In this document: positions 39,866 to 49,780 of the stretch, in pieces | Position numbering within the stretch: position 1 is the stretch's first letter | Layout: every line of letters starts with the position of its first letter | Assembly: GCA_937864365.1 (NCBI GenBank) | Contig: CALMJT010000120.1 | Location: forward strand, 1 to 53,896 | Origin: an uncultured Alteromonadales bacterium | GTDB taxonomy: Bacteria > Pseudomonadota > Gammaproteobacteria > Pseudomonadales > Cellvibrionaceae | DNA: 53,896 nucleotides | Reading direction: 5' to 3' | The notes under the pieces: generated by a model | Databases searched by the model: none | What the model saw: the letters and a program-made list of their open reading frames with translations, nothing else | What the model was told of the DNA's origin: nothing | Position numbers and translations under genes: made by a program

Positions 39866-40687
39866 CTAAGAAATAGGGTTTTCAGCCGGAACCAGAGTAC
39901 GATCGGGAATAGGATTACCCATACCAATTAGACGACCACGAGCTAAGCACGACCACACATACTTTTGCGCGTTACCAACACCCACGTGCAGCGGCAGACC
40001 ATGAGCAAACTCACAAGCAACGGCGGCACCAAGCGTAGAGGTGCAGCGCATTTCAGATAATGGTGACTTATCTTGATTGACGTAACTCTGAATCAATCCT
40101 CGCTGTCCATACAGTTTTCCAGAACGGACTTCACTGTAGTTCTCGGTACCGGTGATCAAAACATGCTGGCAGCCGGTTTCTAAAATCTCGGCCGCGCAGG
40201 CGTCTGCCGAATCGGCAAAATCTGATAACAAAAAGGCTTGATTGAGTGTTGCCACCGAAATGTAAGCACGAGGCAGCAGCAAAGACTTAATGGCTTCTAG
40301 AACCTCAATGGTGGAGCGCTGGTGATCGTTTACGGTCGCAAATGATTTGGGTTCTACAATCAAGGGGATATCGGGGTAATCAACCAAAACCGAATGAAGT
40401 GCCTCGACATTTTCTAGCGAACCTAAAAAACCAGCTTTAATGACTTTTACCGGAATATCCTCCAGCAGGGTTCGCATCTGTTCCAACACCAGCTCCGACG
40501 AGGTTGGAACAATTTTTTTAACTTCGCGAGTATCACAAACAAAAGTTGAGGTCTGCACCGTTAACGACTGGCAATGCAACGACATGCAAGTTTCGATATC
40601 CGCCTGTAATCCTCCAGCACTGCTAGGATCGTGTCCGTTCAAACACAATATAACTGGAATATTAGCGCGTTCTAGCGACTTTAACAT
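39866..40687 (-). CDS. ThiD-like kinase with altered active-site motif
   Basis: This 273-residue ribokinase-fold protein begins like hydroxymethylpyrimidine (phosphate) kinase ThiD (VILCLNGHDPSSAGGLQADIETC). It sits beside hemL, as thiD does in Pseudomonas. The C-terminal anion-hole motif, normally GTGC or GSGC with the catalytic Cys, reads RCTSTLGAAVACEFAHG here, and the D-P-V core is VEPKSFATVND. It may thus be inactive, regulatory, or act on another substrate. No thiE gene lies next to it. It is transcribed toward hemL. Confidence 0.8.
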   Translation of the reverse strand: MLKSLERANIPVILCLNGHDPSSAGGLQADIETCMSLHCQSLTVQTSTFVCDTREVKKIVPTSSELVLEQMRTLLEDIPVKVIKAGFLGSLENVEALHSVLVDYPDIPLIVEPKSFATVNDHQRSTIEVLEAIKSLLLPRAYISVATLNQAFLLSDFADSADACAAEILETGCQHVLITGTENYSEVRSGKLYGQRGLIQSYVNQDKSPLSEMRCTSTLGAAVACEFAHGLPLHVGVGNAQKYVWSCLARGRLIGMGNPIPDRTLVPAENPIS

Positions 40688-41616
40688 TTTATAGCCTCAA
40701 AGCTCAGACATTTGGGTACAGAATAAAACCGGCAAACTCGAAAAACGGACAGATGATAAGAACCACCCGTAAGACAGACTTTAATAAATTATCGTTTACT
40801 TTGGTTTAACTTCGACATTGAAAATAAAAAGAACAATATTCATTTTTTAGATAACTGCAAAATAATCGATTTATAGCAATAAGATTATTGAGCCGACTTT
40901 AAAAATTTGAATTTTGTACTTCCATTTTAGAAAAAAAACACAGGCCTCTTGCCAGTGGACTTTCTGAATAATTTTGGTAGTACTCAAAGTCTAGCCGATC
41001 GTGAACAATTGGTTTACACCTTAAAACCTCAATTACTAATGAATTCATCGCTAATTTAGCGAAGAAAAAATACTCAACAACGTACCCGAGAATTCACTAG
41101 CGTTTAAATTCGTATAAGTACTTACAAATAAGTATTTTAGCGACTTTATCTAGAAATCCAGCCCAGCCTATGATAGCGATTAAAGTACGTACTCGTTATT
41201 CATTTTTCAAGAGAAGGGAATCAATCTCTAGTTTAAGCTGCTACAAAAAAATGCTTAAAATTGTTCATCCCGCACTATTTTACGCAATCGCAAAGAGTAA
41301 AACCTTTGTCCGCTTAGCAAAAAATTAACCTCAAAATATTTATTTGAGCAGCCACGCCAAACTTTTGTGAAAAATGCAAAAAATTTATACAACATTCAAC
41401 ACGGGTTTATACATCTAATATTACTTAATGCCGAATTTAGACAAATATTGAACGAACGAGAAAAAATCCCCAACATACCAATCAGGTAACTATCAGGTTT
41501 ATAAAAAGAAACTTTGATAAACTCAGACTTTATTTAAGAACACACCAGAGACACAAGCAAATGTAGAAACACAGGCAAATGTCGCTAATTTCAAAAACGA
41601 TAAGGGATTGAAATTG

Positions 41617-41688
41617 TATAGAAACAGGAAGCGGTTTAGAAACAGGAAGTGGTATAGAAACAGAAAGTTGTATAGTAACGGGAAATAG
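41617..41688. repeat. 18-bp tandem repeat, four degenerate copies
   Basis: Units begin at 41617, 41635, 41653 and 41671 and run to 41688. The first reads TATAGAAACAGGAAGCGG and the others differ at 2 to 6 positions. A related stretch (GTAGAAACACAGG) lies about 50 bp upstream. Confidence 0.75.
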
Positions 41689-41985
41689 GATTGTCAATTT
41701 TTACACCCTGATTAAATCATGGAAGAGTTAATCAAAGCTTTCTATAGTTTCCGACAAAATTTAACAACACAGCTCGGTTTTACACAAAATCCCCAAAATT
41801 ATCCTCCCAACGACCGCGATTAATTTTAGAAAATTGACCTACAAACTGTAGCTGTATTACTGATAAATTCGAAATACTGGCTTCCAAATTTAGAAACAAC
41901 TGAATTCCATTCTAAATAATCGTTCATATTTACTGCTCAGTGCATCCATTACAACGTCTAAAAAACCACTTAGAAAAAATCAAAA

Positions 41986-42013
41986 AAAAGCCTGAATTGA
42001 CCTTCAGGCTTTT
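41986..42013 (-). terminator. rho-independent terminator after hemJ
   Basis: An 11-bp perfect stem (41986-41996 with 42003-42013), 6-nt loop, followed on minus by a T-run. Confidence 0.85.
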
Positions 42014-42080
42014 AAAAAAATAATCATTTAAATAAATTGATAACCGTTAAAACCGCGGTTATTGAGTTTTTACGTTTTCT

Positions 42081-42503
42081 CTAGAACGGTCTTACCACCA
42101 CTAAAATTACAATGGCTAACAAAAAGAGCACTGGCACTTCATTGAACCAACGAAAATACACATGGCTTTTGGTATTTTCATCGCGTGCAAATCTTTTTAA
42201 ATGAGCGCCACACATATGATGGTAACCAATCAATAAAACCACCAAGGTTAGTTTAGCGTGCATCCAACCCGACGAAAAATAATAACTCGGATTAAATGTG
42301 AGCATCCAAATACCAAAAATAAGTGTACCTAACATACAAGGCGTACCCATGCCTTTGTATAACTTGCGTTCCATCACCTTGAATCTTTCTTTACCGGCCT
42401 CATCTTCACACATCGCGTGATACACAAATAACCTTGGTAAATAAAAAAGTACCGCAAACCAGGCAATCACAAAAAATATATGAATCGCTTTAACCCAAAG
42501 CAT
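42081..42503 (-). CDS. hemJ: protoporphyrinogen IX oxidase HemJ
   Basis: This 140-residue four-helix membrane protein of the HemJ (UPF0093) family makes protoporphyrin IX in bacteria lacking HemG or HemY. Conserved features are MLWVKAIHIFFVIAWFAVLFYLPRLFVYH with the heme-ligand His, and the GWMHAKLTLVVLLIGYHH segment. ATG 42503 is preferred over 42545 because AAGGGGG precedes it by 6 bases and it matches family starts. Its own terminator lies at 41986-42013. Confidence 0.92.
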   Translation of the reverse strand: MLWVKAIHIFFVIAWFAVLFYLPRLFVYHAMCEDEAGKERFKVMERKLYKGMGTPCMLGTLIFGIWMLTFNPSYYFSSGWMHAKLTLVVLLIGYHHMCGAHLKRFARDENTKSHVYFRWFNEVPVLFLLAIVILVVVRPF

Positions 42504-42683
42504 TAATTTCCCCCTTAAACACGAACACAAACTTAAAAACGGCAATTTAGGCTTATGATTTACATACGATCAATCGCCACTAAGTCACTAGGGTTGTAAA
42601 GACTGATATAGTCTGAATTCCCCGAGAATGTGGTAGTATGGTAACTGTTTTGTCGCCTATTATCCTAAAAAACCCAAATTATT

Positions 42684-43145
42684 ATGCACTGTCCTTTTTG
42701 TAGCGCCGAAGACACCAAAGTCATCGATTCCCGCTTGGTCGCCGAGGGCGATCAGGTTCGTAGACGCCGTGAATGCATGTCGTGTAGGGAACGATTCACA
42801 ACCTACGAATTGGCGGAGCTGTTAATGCCAAGGGTTATTAAAAATAACGGTATTCGCGAACCCTTTGACGAAGCCAAACTCAGAGCCGGTTTGCTCAGAG
42901 CGTTAGAAAAACGCCCGGTAAGTACCGAGCAAATCGAATCGGCCATTGCTCAAATCAAACATTATTTGCAAGCCACTGGTGAGCGAGAAATTAAATCACT
43001 CATTATTGGTGAGCGTGTTATGCAGGCACTGCGTAGTTTAGATGAAGTTGCTTACGTACGATTTGCCTCGGTGTATCGACGTTTCAAAGATTTGAATGAA
43101 TTCCGCCAAGAGATCGACCGCCTCGAAAAGAAAGAACCGTCTTAA
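42684..43145 (+). CDS. nrdR: transcriptional repressor NrdR
   Basis: This 153-residue zinc-ribbon plus ATP-cone regulator represses ribonucleotide reductase genes. Zinc cysteines are in [10 protein letters not shown] and [12 protein letters not shown]. The ATP-cone begins [17 protein letters not shown]. It heads the riboflavin cluster exactly as in Pseudomonas, 78 bp before ribD. Confidence 0.97.
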   Translation: MHCPFCSAEDTKVIDSRLVAEGDQVRRRRECMSCRERFTTYELAELLMPRVIKNNGIREPFDEAKLRAGLLRALEKRPVSTEQIESAIAQIKHYLQATGEREIKSLIIGERVMQALRSLDEVAYVRFASVYRRFKDLNEFRQEIDRLEKKEPS

Positions 43146-43223
43146 GCATTTACAGATTCGTTCGGCACTGCGCCCAATACTCGCTCACTTCATTCTTAAA
43201 ATTTGATAACGCAACATTGCATC

Positions 43224-44357
43224 ATGGCAATTACCAACATCGATTACGAATTTATGGCCAGAGCTCTGCAATTAGCAGAGCGAGGCTTATTGACAACATC
43301 GCCCAATCCCAGAGTTGGCTGCGTAATTACCCACGGTGAGCGCATTATTGGCGAAGGCTTCCACATTGAGGCCGGAACCGGCCATGCCGAAGTCAACGCG
43401 CTGCAATCTATCGATGCAAGTGATACCAGTGTTGGTGCCACCGCTTACGTAACCTTAGAGCCGTGCAGTCACCACGGCAGAACCGGGCCTTGCTGTGAAG
43501 CCTTAGCAACGGCAGGCATTACGCGAGTGGTGTACGCCATGACCGATCCAAACCCATTGGTTGCAGGTCGTGGTATTCGCTATCTTGAGCAACAAGGTAT
43601 TCAGGTCGATGGCCCAGTTTGCGAATCACAAGCAATGGCGCTGAATCCGGGCTTTATCAAACGCATGCAAACCAATAAACCGTTTGTACGCCTAAAACTC
43701 GCCATGAGTTTAGATGGCAGAACGGCCATGGCCAGCGGTGAAAGCCAGTGGATCACCGGCCCCAAGGCGCGCGCCCAAGTACAAAAACTGCGCGCACGCA
43801 GCTGCGCCGTGGTGACCGGTCACAGCACCATCACGGCGGATAACGCACGCCTCACGGTGCGCGTCTCAGAATTACCCGAACAAACCTACGCGCCCTTAAA
43901 AAATCACCCCCAAAGTCGAGGCATGAGACGCCCGTTGCGAGTGGTGCTGGATTCCAACGCATCGCTCAGCGGCCACGAAGATTTCTTTCACGAACAAAGC
44001 GAATGCCTTTGGGTGACCGCAGGCGCCAAACCCGCGCATATATTGCCGACCATCGAATGGAAGACACTGCCATCGAAAAGCGGCAAAGTCGATCTCAACG
44101 ATCTGCTCGACGATCTCGCTTCACGTCAATGTAACGAGGTGTTGGTGGAGTGCGGCGCAACCCTTGCGGGGAGCTTTATCGAGCAAAAACTTGTCGATGA
44201 GTTGGTTATCTTTGTTGCACCGGTCATATTGGGTTCAAGCGCCCGGCCGCTGCTGCAATTGGACATTCAATCGATGTCAGACAAGCTCGAAATGGACATC
44301 ACAGATATAAGAGCCGTCGGCCAAGATTGGCAGATCACGGCGAAATCAAAGCCTTAA
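43224..44357 (+). CDS. ribD: bifunctional riboflavin deaminase/reductase RibD
   Basis: This 377-residue two-domain enzyme deaminates and then reduces the pyrimidine intermediate of riboflavin synthesis. The N-terminal deaminase has zinc ligands in HAEVNAL and PCSHHGRTGPCCEAL. The C-terminal reductase begins RLKLAMSLDGRTAMASGESQWITG. ATG 43224 is preferred over the upstream TTG 43203. It is followed 13 bp later by ribE. No FMN riboswitch pattern was recognised upstream. Confidence 0.96.
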   Translation: MAITNIDYEFMARALQLAERGLLTTSPNPRVGCVITHGERIIGEGFHIEAGTGHAEVNALQSIDASDTSVGATAYVTLEPCSHHGRTGPCCEALATAGITRVVYAMTDPNPLVAGRGIRYLEQQGIQVDGPVCESQAMALNPGFIKRMQTNKPFVRLKLAMSLDGRTAMASGESQWITGPKARAQVQKLRARSCAVVTGHSTITADNARLTVRVSELPEQTYAPLKNHPQSRGMRRPLRVVLDSNASLSGHEDFFHEQSECLWVTAGAKPAHILPTIEWKTLPSKSGKVDLNDLLDDLASRQCNEVLVECGATLAGSFIEQKLVDELVIFVAPVILGSSARPLLQLDIQSMSDKLEMDITDIRAVGQDWQITAKSKP

Positions 44358-44370
44358 TCGGACCTATTTT

Positions 44371-45033
44371 ATGTTCACAGGTATCATCGAAGCGGTGGGA
44401 GAAGTCGCCGCATTGGAGCCCAAATCGGGCGATTTACGCGTTAGAATTAAAACCGGAAAACTCGATCTCTCCGACGTTCAACTGGGCGACTCTATTGCCA
44501 CCAACGGCGTGTGTCTAACCGTGGTTGATCTACCGGGAGATGGCTACTGGGCCGACGTGTCGGTAGAAACCATCGCCTTAACAACGGTCAAGCAATGGAA
44601 AATTGGCTCAAAGGTTAACCTTGAAAAAGCGTTGATGCCGCAAAGCCGTTTAGGCGGTCACATCGTCAGCGGCCACGTTGATGGTTTAGGTGAAGTTATC
44701 AGCCGTGAAACCGAAGCTCGTGCCGAACAATTTCGCATTCGCGCACCACAAGAATTAGCCAAATACATCGCTCACAAAGGCTCTATCACTATTGACGGTA
44801 CCAGCCTGACGGTTAACGCCGTGTCGGGCAACGAGTTTCAACTTACCATTGTGCCGCACACCATCGCCGAAACCATTATCGGCACCTATAAAACCGGCAC
44901 CAAGGTGAACCTAGAAGTGGATGTTATTGCCAGATACCTAGAGCGGCTACTCACCGGTGGTACTGAAAACCATAACAATCACTCAAAAATCGATATAAAC
45001 TTTCTCGCCGAGCACGGCTTCGCCAAAAACTAG
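44371..45033 (+). CDS. ribE: riboflavin synthase alpha chain
   Basis: This 220-residue protein has two tandem lumazine-binding repeats: MFTGIIEAVGEV with GVCLTVVD, then the matching second half GHIVSGHVDGLGEV and GTSLTVNAV. It dismutates two 6,7-dimethyl-8-ribityllumazine to riboflavin. It lies between ribD and ribBA. Confidence 0.97.
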   Translation: MFTGIIEAVGEVAALEPKSGDLRVRIKTGKLDLSDVQLGDSIATNGVCLTVVDLPGDGYWADVSVETIALTTVKQWKIGSKVNLEKALMPQSRLGGHIVSGHVDGLGEVISRETEARAEQFRIRAPQELAKYIAHKGSITIDGTSLTVNAVSGNEFQLTIVPHTIAETIIGTYKTGTKVNLEVDVIARYLERLLTGGTENHNNHSKIDINFLAEHGFAKN

Positions 45034-45118
45034 GCGACACGAAGCAGGCTTTTACGCGCCAGCTCGGTTACAATGCCGGCAAAAACCATAACTTATAAAT
45101 TCGTTTAACGAGCAAGCT

Positions 45119-46243
45119 ATGCAACTAAATACCGTAGAAGAACTGATCGAAGATATCCGCCAGGGTAAAATGATCATTCTCATGGATGACGAAGACAGAG
45201 AGAACGAAGGCGACCTTATCATGGCCGCCGACATGGTACGTCCACAAGACATCAATTTTATGGCGACTCACGCCCGTGGACTTATCTGCTTAACCCTTAC
45301 CGAGCAACGCTGCCGCACTCTTGAGTTACCCTTAATGGTAACCAACAACCAAGCAGCGCACTCAACCAACTTTACGGTATCGATTGAAGCCGCCGAAGGT
45401 GTTACCACCGGTATTTCCGCGGCCGATCGCGCGCGTACCGTGCGCGCTGCGGTTTCACCCACCGCGGCTGCTCGTGACATAGTGCAACCGGGCCATATTT
45501 TTCCGTTGATGGCGCAACCGGGCGGCGTATTAAGTCGCGCAGGCCATACCGAAGCAGGTTGTGATTTAGCACGTCTTGCCGGTCGTGAACCCGCCTCGGT
45601 GATTGTTGAAGTGATGAACGAAGACGGCACCATGGCGCGCCGTTCCGATCTCGAAAAATTCGCTAAAACTCACAACCTTAAAATTGGCACCATTGCCGAT
45701 TTGATTCATTACCGTTCGGTAAAAGAGCAAACCGTTGAGCGCACCAACGAGCGTAAAGTCGATACCGTTCACGGTGAGTTTAACCTTTACACCTATCGCG
45801 ATTTGGTTACTAACGAATACCACTTTGTACTGGCCAAAGGTGACATTGATCCCGAAATTCCAGTACCGGTGCGCGTTCACGTGTTAAATACTGCCCGCGA
45901 TATTTTGGGCATTCTTCGCGAGACCGATAAAAAATACAGCTCTTGGACGCTTCAAGACGCCCTTTCCTACGTTCAAAGTGAAGGTTCAGGCGTTGTGGTG
46001 TTGATTTGCCACTCAATGTCTACCCAAGACATCGAAGAAAGCATCGATTGGTTACTCAGCGGTAAACAAAGCCAACCGCCGGGCAACGCGGCCTATCGCC
46101 AAGTGGGTGCAGGCGCGCAAATGCTGCGCGATTTGGGGGTGCGTAAAATGAATATTTTATCGGCGCCACTGCGTTTCACAGCGCTTTCTGGGTTTGACCT
46201 AGAAGTGGTTGACCGAGTAGATGCACCAACGCCAAAACCCTAA
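45119..46243 (+). CDS. ribBA: 3,4-dihydroxy-2-butanone 4-phosphate synthase with GTP cyclohydrolase II-like domain
   Basis: This 374-residue protein has an intact RibB half: DDEDRENEGDLIMAAD, THARGLICLTL and RAGHTEAGCDLARLAG supply the metal and substrate residues. The C-terminal half resembles GTP cyclohydrolase II but lacks the zinc cysteines (the usual SECLTGD...CDCG run reads RVHVLNTARDILGILRETDKK). It is therefore almost certainly not a cyclohydrolase and corresponds to the ribBX-type fusion known in Proteobacteria. The true cyclohydrolase is ribA at 49781. Confidence 0.93.
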   Translation: MQLNTVEELIEDIRQGKMIILMDDEDRENEGDLIMAADMVRPQDINFMATHARGLICLTLTEQRCRTLELPLMVTNNQAAHSTNFTVSIEAAEGVTTGISAADRARTVRAAVSPTAAARDIVQPGHIFPLMAQPGGVLSRAGHTEAGCDLARLAGREPASVIVEVMNEDGTMARRSDLEKFAKTHNLKIGTIADLIHYRSVKEQTVERTNERKVDTVHGEFNLYTYRDLVTNEYHFVLAKGDIDPEIPVPVRVHVLNTARDILGILRETDKKYSSWTLQDALSYVQSEGSGVVVLICHSMSTQDIEESIDWLLSGKQSQPPGNAAYRQVGAGAQMLRDLGVRKMNILSAPLRFTALSGFDLEVVDRVDAPTPKP

Positions 46244-46379
46244 GTATTTTTAATTGACCGAGGCTTTCTCGTTAACGTATTAAAGCAGTCGCATTAACGT
46301 ATCGAGTCAGATGCGTGAACGTAACAGAGTGAGGCCCGGTCGCCTAACAATCAATAATAAGTGTTTAAGAGAATTTTTC

Positions 46380-46850
46380 ATGAGTGATATTCACGTTATC
46401 GAGGGCGATTTTCGCTCCGTCAATGGCAAATACGCACTAATCGTTAGCCGCTGGAACAGTTTTGTTGTTGAAAGTCTTAAAGCAGGCGCACTAGATGCAT
46501 TAAACCGCCACGGTGTTGATAAAGAAAACATCACCATCTATTACGTACCTGGCGCGTTCGAATTTCCACTAATGGCGCAAAAAATTGCTGACAGCAAAAA
46601 ATTTGATGCCATCATTGCACTAGGTGCAGTGATTCGTGGCGGCACACCCCATTTCGACTATGTAGCCGGCGAATGTACCAAAGGTTTGGCGCAAGTATCG
46701 CTTTCCAGCTCAATTCCAGTGTCGTTCGGTGTACTAACCGTAGACTCAATTGAGCAGGCCATTGAGCGATCTGGCACCAAGGCGGGCAACAAAGGCGAAG
46801 AAGCTGCGTTAACCGCCCTTGAGATGGTTTCTGTTTTGGCTAAAGTTTAA
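46380..46850 (+). CDS. ribH: 6,7-dimethyl-8-ribityllumazine synthase
   Basis: This 156-residue subunit joins the ribityl pyrimidinedione to the 4-carbon unit. Landmarks: [41 protein letters not shown] and [16 protein letters not shown] 46380 is preferred over 46311, which would add an unconserved basic extension. Confidence 0.96.
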   Translation: MSDIHVIEGDFRSVNGKYALIVSRWNSFVVESLKAGALDALNRHGVDKENITIYYVPGAFEFPLMAQKIADSKKFDAIIALGAVIRGGTPHFDYVAGECTKGLAQVSLSSSIPVSFGVLTVDSIEQAIERSGTKAGNKGEEAALTALEMVSVLAKV

Positions 46851-46873
46851 GTTTAGCGGTTGTTTTTATAGGT

Positions 46874-47323
46874 ATGACAATGAACGTTTCACCAGCAGCG
46901 CGACGCAAAGCGCGCCATTATGCCATGCAGGCACTTTATCAATGGCAAATGGCGGGTTCGGCTTTAAATGTTATCGAAGCTGAATTTCGCGTTGACTACG
47001 ATATGAAACCGGTTGATGTGCAGTACTTTCACGAGTTACTGCACGAAACTCCGGCCCAGCTCGATGAACTCGAAGCTATTTTTAGCAAACATCTGCAAAG
47101 TCGTGCACTCAAAGAGCTCGACCCAGTGACATTGGCCCTGCTACGCATGTCCACCTACGAGCTTAAAAATCGCATCGATGTTCCTTATAAAGTCGTTATC
47201 AATGAAGCGGTCTCGCTCGCGAAAAAATTTGGTGCCGCCGATGCGCATAAGTTCATCAACGGCGTTCTCGATAAAACGGCGCTAGAATTGCGTAGCGTAG
47301 AAGTAAAGGCCGACACGCAATAA
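46874..47323 (+). CDS. nusB: transcription antitermination factor NusB
   Basis: This 149-residue all-helical RNA-binding protein joins S10 in boxA antitermination of rRNA transcription. [18 protein letters not shown] is the arginine-rich start, and [32 protein letters not shown] is the conserved end. It follows ribH by 23 bp, the usual order. Confidence 0.96.
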   Translation: MTMNVSPAARRKARHYAMQALYQWQMAGSALNVIEAEFRVDYDMKPVDVQYFHELLHETPAQLDELEAIFSKHLQSRALKELDPVTLALLRMSTYELKNRIDVPYKVVINEAVSLAKKFGAADAHKFINGVLDKTALELRSVEVKADTQ

Positions 47324-47426
47324 TCGATACTCAACACACTCTGGTCTGGCTGCACGTACACCTCTCAAACATTAACCGATGAGAACCGCAGCCAAATCTT
47401 TCCCACTGTCGAATCGGTAACTCACT

Positions 47427-48389
47427 ATGACAACTATTGGCGAATTCGAATTAATCGAACAGTTCTTCGGTGGTCAGTTTGCATCCTACGGAGTCAACCT
47501 AGGCATTGGCGATGATTGCGCACTGCTGACTGTGCCACCAGAGAAACAGCTTGCGGTTTCTATCGACACGCTAATTGGCGGCTCCCATTTTCCAAGAAAC
47601 GCAGACCCAGAACTCATTGCCGAACGTGCGTTACGAGTTTCAATTTCTGATCTCGCCGCCATGGGTGCCGATCCCATGTGGATCACCCTTGCCTTAACAA
47701 TACCGTCGGCAGAGTCCAGCTGGTTGTCAGGATTCAGTCGCGGCTTGTTCAGAGCCGCTGAAGAGTTCAACGTATCTTTGGTCGGCGGCGACACAACTCG
47801 CGGGCCGCTGGCGATAACCTTGCAGGTTCACGGCAGCGTATCACCCGATAAATCCATGCTGCGCTCCAACGCCCGCGTGGGTGATTTGGTATTTGTTACC
47901 GGTACCGTTGGCGACGGTGCGGCGGCGCTTGCCGTCATTAAAAAAGAGCTAGAAGTTGGCAAGTCGGCCTTCAGTTATTTTATGGGTCGCTACTACACAC
48001 CAAAGATTCTCGTGCGCCAAGCACAAGCATTGGCAACGGTCAGCCGCTGCGCCATTGATGTTTCCGACGGTTTGCTCGCCGACCTTGGCCATATTTGCAA
48101 AGCCAGTGGCGTCGGAGCCGTGATTGAGGCCGAACGCCTGCCGTTATCCGACCCGCTACGCAAACTCTGCGACCCAGATACAGCTCTTAACTGGGCACTT
48201 GCCGGTGGCGACGATTACCAACTGTGTTTTACCGTACCACCGGCAAAAATCGCTCGCTTAGAAGAAATTCAAGAACAACATCAAATCGAATTCACCGCCA
48301 TTGGCGAAATAGTGCGCGGTGACGAGTGTGTATGCTTAAGTGGTGGCAGAGTCGTAGTTCCGGAAAAAACCGGATACAAACATTTCTAA
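47427..48389 (+). CDS. thiL: thiamine-monophosphate kinase
   Basis: This 320-residue enzyme phosphorylates thiamine monophosphate to the diphosphate. It has GIGDDCALL, the VSIDTLIGGSHFP metal site, ERALRVSISDLAAMGADPMW, SLVGGDTTRGPL and AIDVSDGLLADLGHI. Its last codons are followed by a near-perfect 19-base copy of themselves (48372-48390 and 48392-48410). Confidence 0.96.
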   Translation: MTTIGEFELIEQFFGGQFASYGVNLGIGDDCALLTVPPEKQLAVSIDTLIGGSHFPRNADPELIAERALRVSISDLAAMGADPMWITLALTIPSAESSWLSGFSRGLFRAAEEFNVSLVGGDTTRGPLAITLQVHGSVSPDKSMLRSNARVGDLVFVTGTVGDGAAALAVIKKELEVGKSAFSYFMGRYYTPKILVRQAQALATVSRCAIDVSDGLLADLGHICKASGVGAVIEAERLPLSDPLRKLCDPDTALNWALAGGDDYQLCFTVPPAKIARLEEIQEQHQIEFTAIGEIVRGDECVCLSGGRVVVPEKTGYKHF

Positions 48390-48410
48390 GCGAATACAAA
48401 CATATCTAAG
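48372..48410. repeat. tandem duplication of the thiL end
   Basis: The 19 bases at 48372-48390, covering the last codons and stop of thiL, recur at 48392-48410 with two differences. A short local duplication; the copy is outside the coding frame. Confidence 0.7.
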
Positions 48411-48467
48411 ATTGTGGCGGTGTAATCACAAGCCTACATCGCCAACCTCAAACCTATAAGAACTCCT

Positions 48468-48956
48468 GTGGTAAAACCTAATTTTAAAGACATTTGCCGA
48501 TCACCTTCGTTATTTTTAGCGTTCGGTCTAGGCTCGGGGCTTGCCCCAAAAGCTCCCGGAACCTTTGGTACCCTTGCCGCCATTCCATTTTATTGGCTGT
48601 TTGCCGACCTGCCACTAGCCTTGTATTTGGCGCTCATCGTACTCACTTCTGTTGTGGGCGTTTGGATATGCCAGGCCGGCAGCGATTACCTTGACGTACA
48701 CGATCACCCAAGCATCGTATGGGATGAGTTCGTAGGCTACTGGATTACCATGATTGCCGCACCCAGTGGTTGGCAATGGATTGTGGCAGGATTTGTGATC
48801 TTTAGAATCTTCGATATCCTCAAACCTTGGCCAATCTCTTGGGCAGACAAAAATACCAAAGGCGGCCTAGGCATAATGACCGACGATATTCTCGCGGGAA
48901 TATTCTCTTGGATTACTCTGCAACTGTTGGCGCAACTGGATTATTCAACGTTTTAA
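48468..48956 (+). CDS. pgpA: phosphatidylglycerophosphatase A
   Basis: This 162-residue inner-membrane phosphatase makes phosphatidylglycerol. It shows LFLAFGLGSGLAPKAPGTFGTLAAIPFYW, several hydrophobic helices and a DEFVGYWITM segment with acidic catalytic residues, ending in DDILAGIFSWI. The start codon is GTG. It follows thiL as in Pseudomonas and E. coli. Confidence 0.95.
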   Translation: MVKPNFKDICRSPSLFLAFGLGSGLAPKAPGTFGTLAAIPFYWLFADLPLALYLALIVLTSVVGVWICQAGSDYLDVHDHPSIVWDEFVGYWITMIAAPSGWQWIVAGFVIFRIFDILKPWPISWADKNTKGGLGIMTDDILAGIFSWITLQLLAQLDYSTF

Positions 48957-49086
48957 CCTGAAAAAGTTATCGACTTGTTGCGATAGCGCGCGTAAGTCCA
49001 ACACTGAACGTAGTAGAATGGGTCTGCTGTTAAGTAACCTGCAAAACATGATTTAGCTTTCGAAACGGAATCTATCGGTAAATCTT

Positions 49087-49758
49087 ATGAGAGTACTGAC
49101 ACGAAAATTTCTACAACGCCAAGGGTTATCGACAGTGCTCGCGGTAATAGCGCTGTTTACAGCCACCGTCAGTTACGCCACCAGCGTGCAGGTGAACGGA
49201 CTGTTTTCAGGTTCAGCGGTAGTTACTATTGATGGTAAACAGCGCCTACTCAAACAAGGAATGACCAGCGCCGAAGGTGTAAAACTCATATCGGCAACCA
49301 GTAAACAAGCTGTATTGGAGTTTAATGGTGAACGCCATACATTAGGGATTTCACAACAAATCTCTTCTGGATTTCAAAAAGCTGAAATTCAGCAGACCAG
49401 AATCCCTGTTGGTCGTGGCGGCCACTACTTCACCTCGGGCCAAGTTAACGGTCGTCGGGTGGATTTTTTGATCGATACAGGCGCAACACATCTCGCCTTT
49501 AATAAGCAAACCGCCATCGATCTGGGCATTAATTTCCGGGCAGGTAAAGCCTCATCGGCCAGTACCGCCAACGGGGTTGTGCCCATTTTTATTGTCAATT
49601 TAGAAAGCGTTTCCGTGGGTGGAGTCACAGTGCACAATGTCTCTGCCTCGGTACATCTCGACGGCTCGCCGTCCATCGCCTTGTTAGGAAATAGCTTCTT
49701 AAAACAAGTTGATATGAGTACAGAAAACGGAGTGCTTCTATTAAGTACCAGCCGTTAA
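49087..49758 (+). CDS. retropepsin-like aspartic protease, exported
   Basis: This 223-residue protein has an N-terminal signal segment (LSTVLAVIALFTATVSYA) and a C-terminal clan AA retropepsin-like domain (VDFLIDTGATHLAFNKQTAIDLG). The catalytic Asp is in DTGA at about residue 137. Such single-domain bacterial retropepsins work as dimers, and their targets are poorly known. It lies between pgpA and ribA, 22 bp before ribA, so it may be co-transcribed. Confidence 0.85.
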   Translation: MRVLTRKFLQRQGLSTVLAVIALFTATVSYATSVQVNGLFSGSAVVTIDGKQRLLKQGMTSAEGVKLISATSKQAVLEFNGERHTLGISQQISSGFQKAEIQQTRIPVGRGGHYFTSGQVNGRRVDFLIDTGATHLAFNKQTAIDLGINFRAGKASSASTANGVVPIFIVNLESVSVGGVTVHNVSASVHLDGSPSIALLGNSFLKQVDMSTENGVLLLSTSR

Positions 49759-49780
49759 GAGGCTTCATTGAGGAAAAGCA

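Larger units (their letters stand above)
40688..42080. other. 1.4 kb gene-free AT-rich region
   Basis: No credible coding frame on either strand. It contains an 18-bp tandem repeat (41617-41688) and, at its right end, the hemJ terminator (41986-42013). It is a large gap for such a tightly packed region and may be the decayed remains of lost genes or hold an RNA gene I cannot recognise. Confidence 0.6.

Noticed and set aside
43146-43223. FMN riboswitch ahead of ribD or ribBA
   Set aside because: The gaps are under 90 bp and I see none of the conserved RFN-element sequence or stems.
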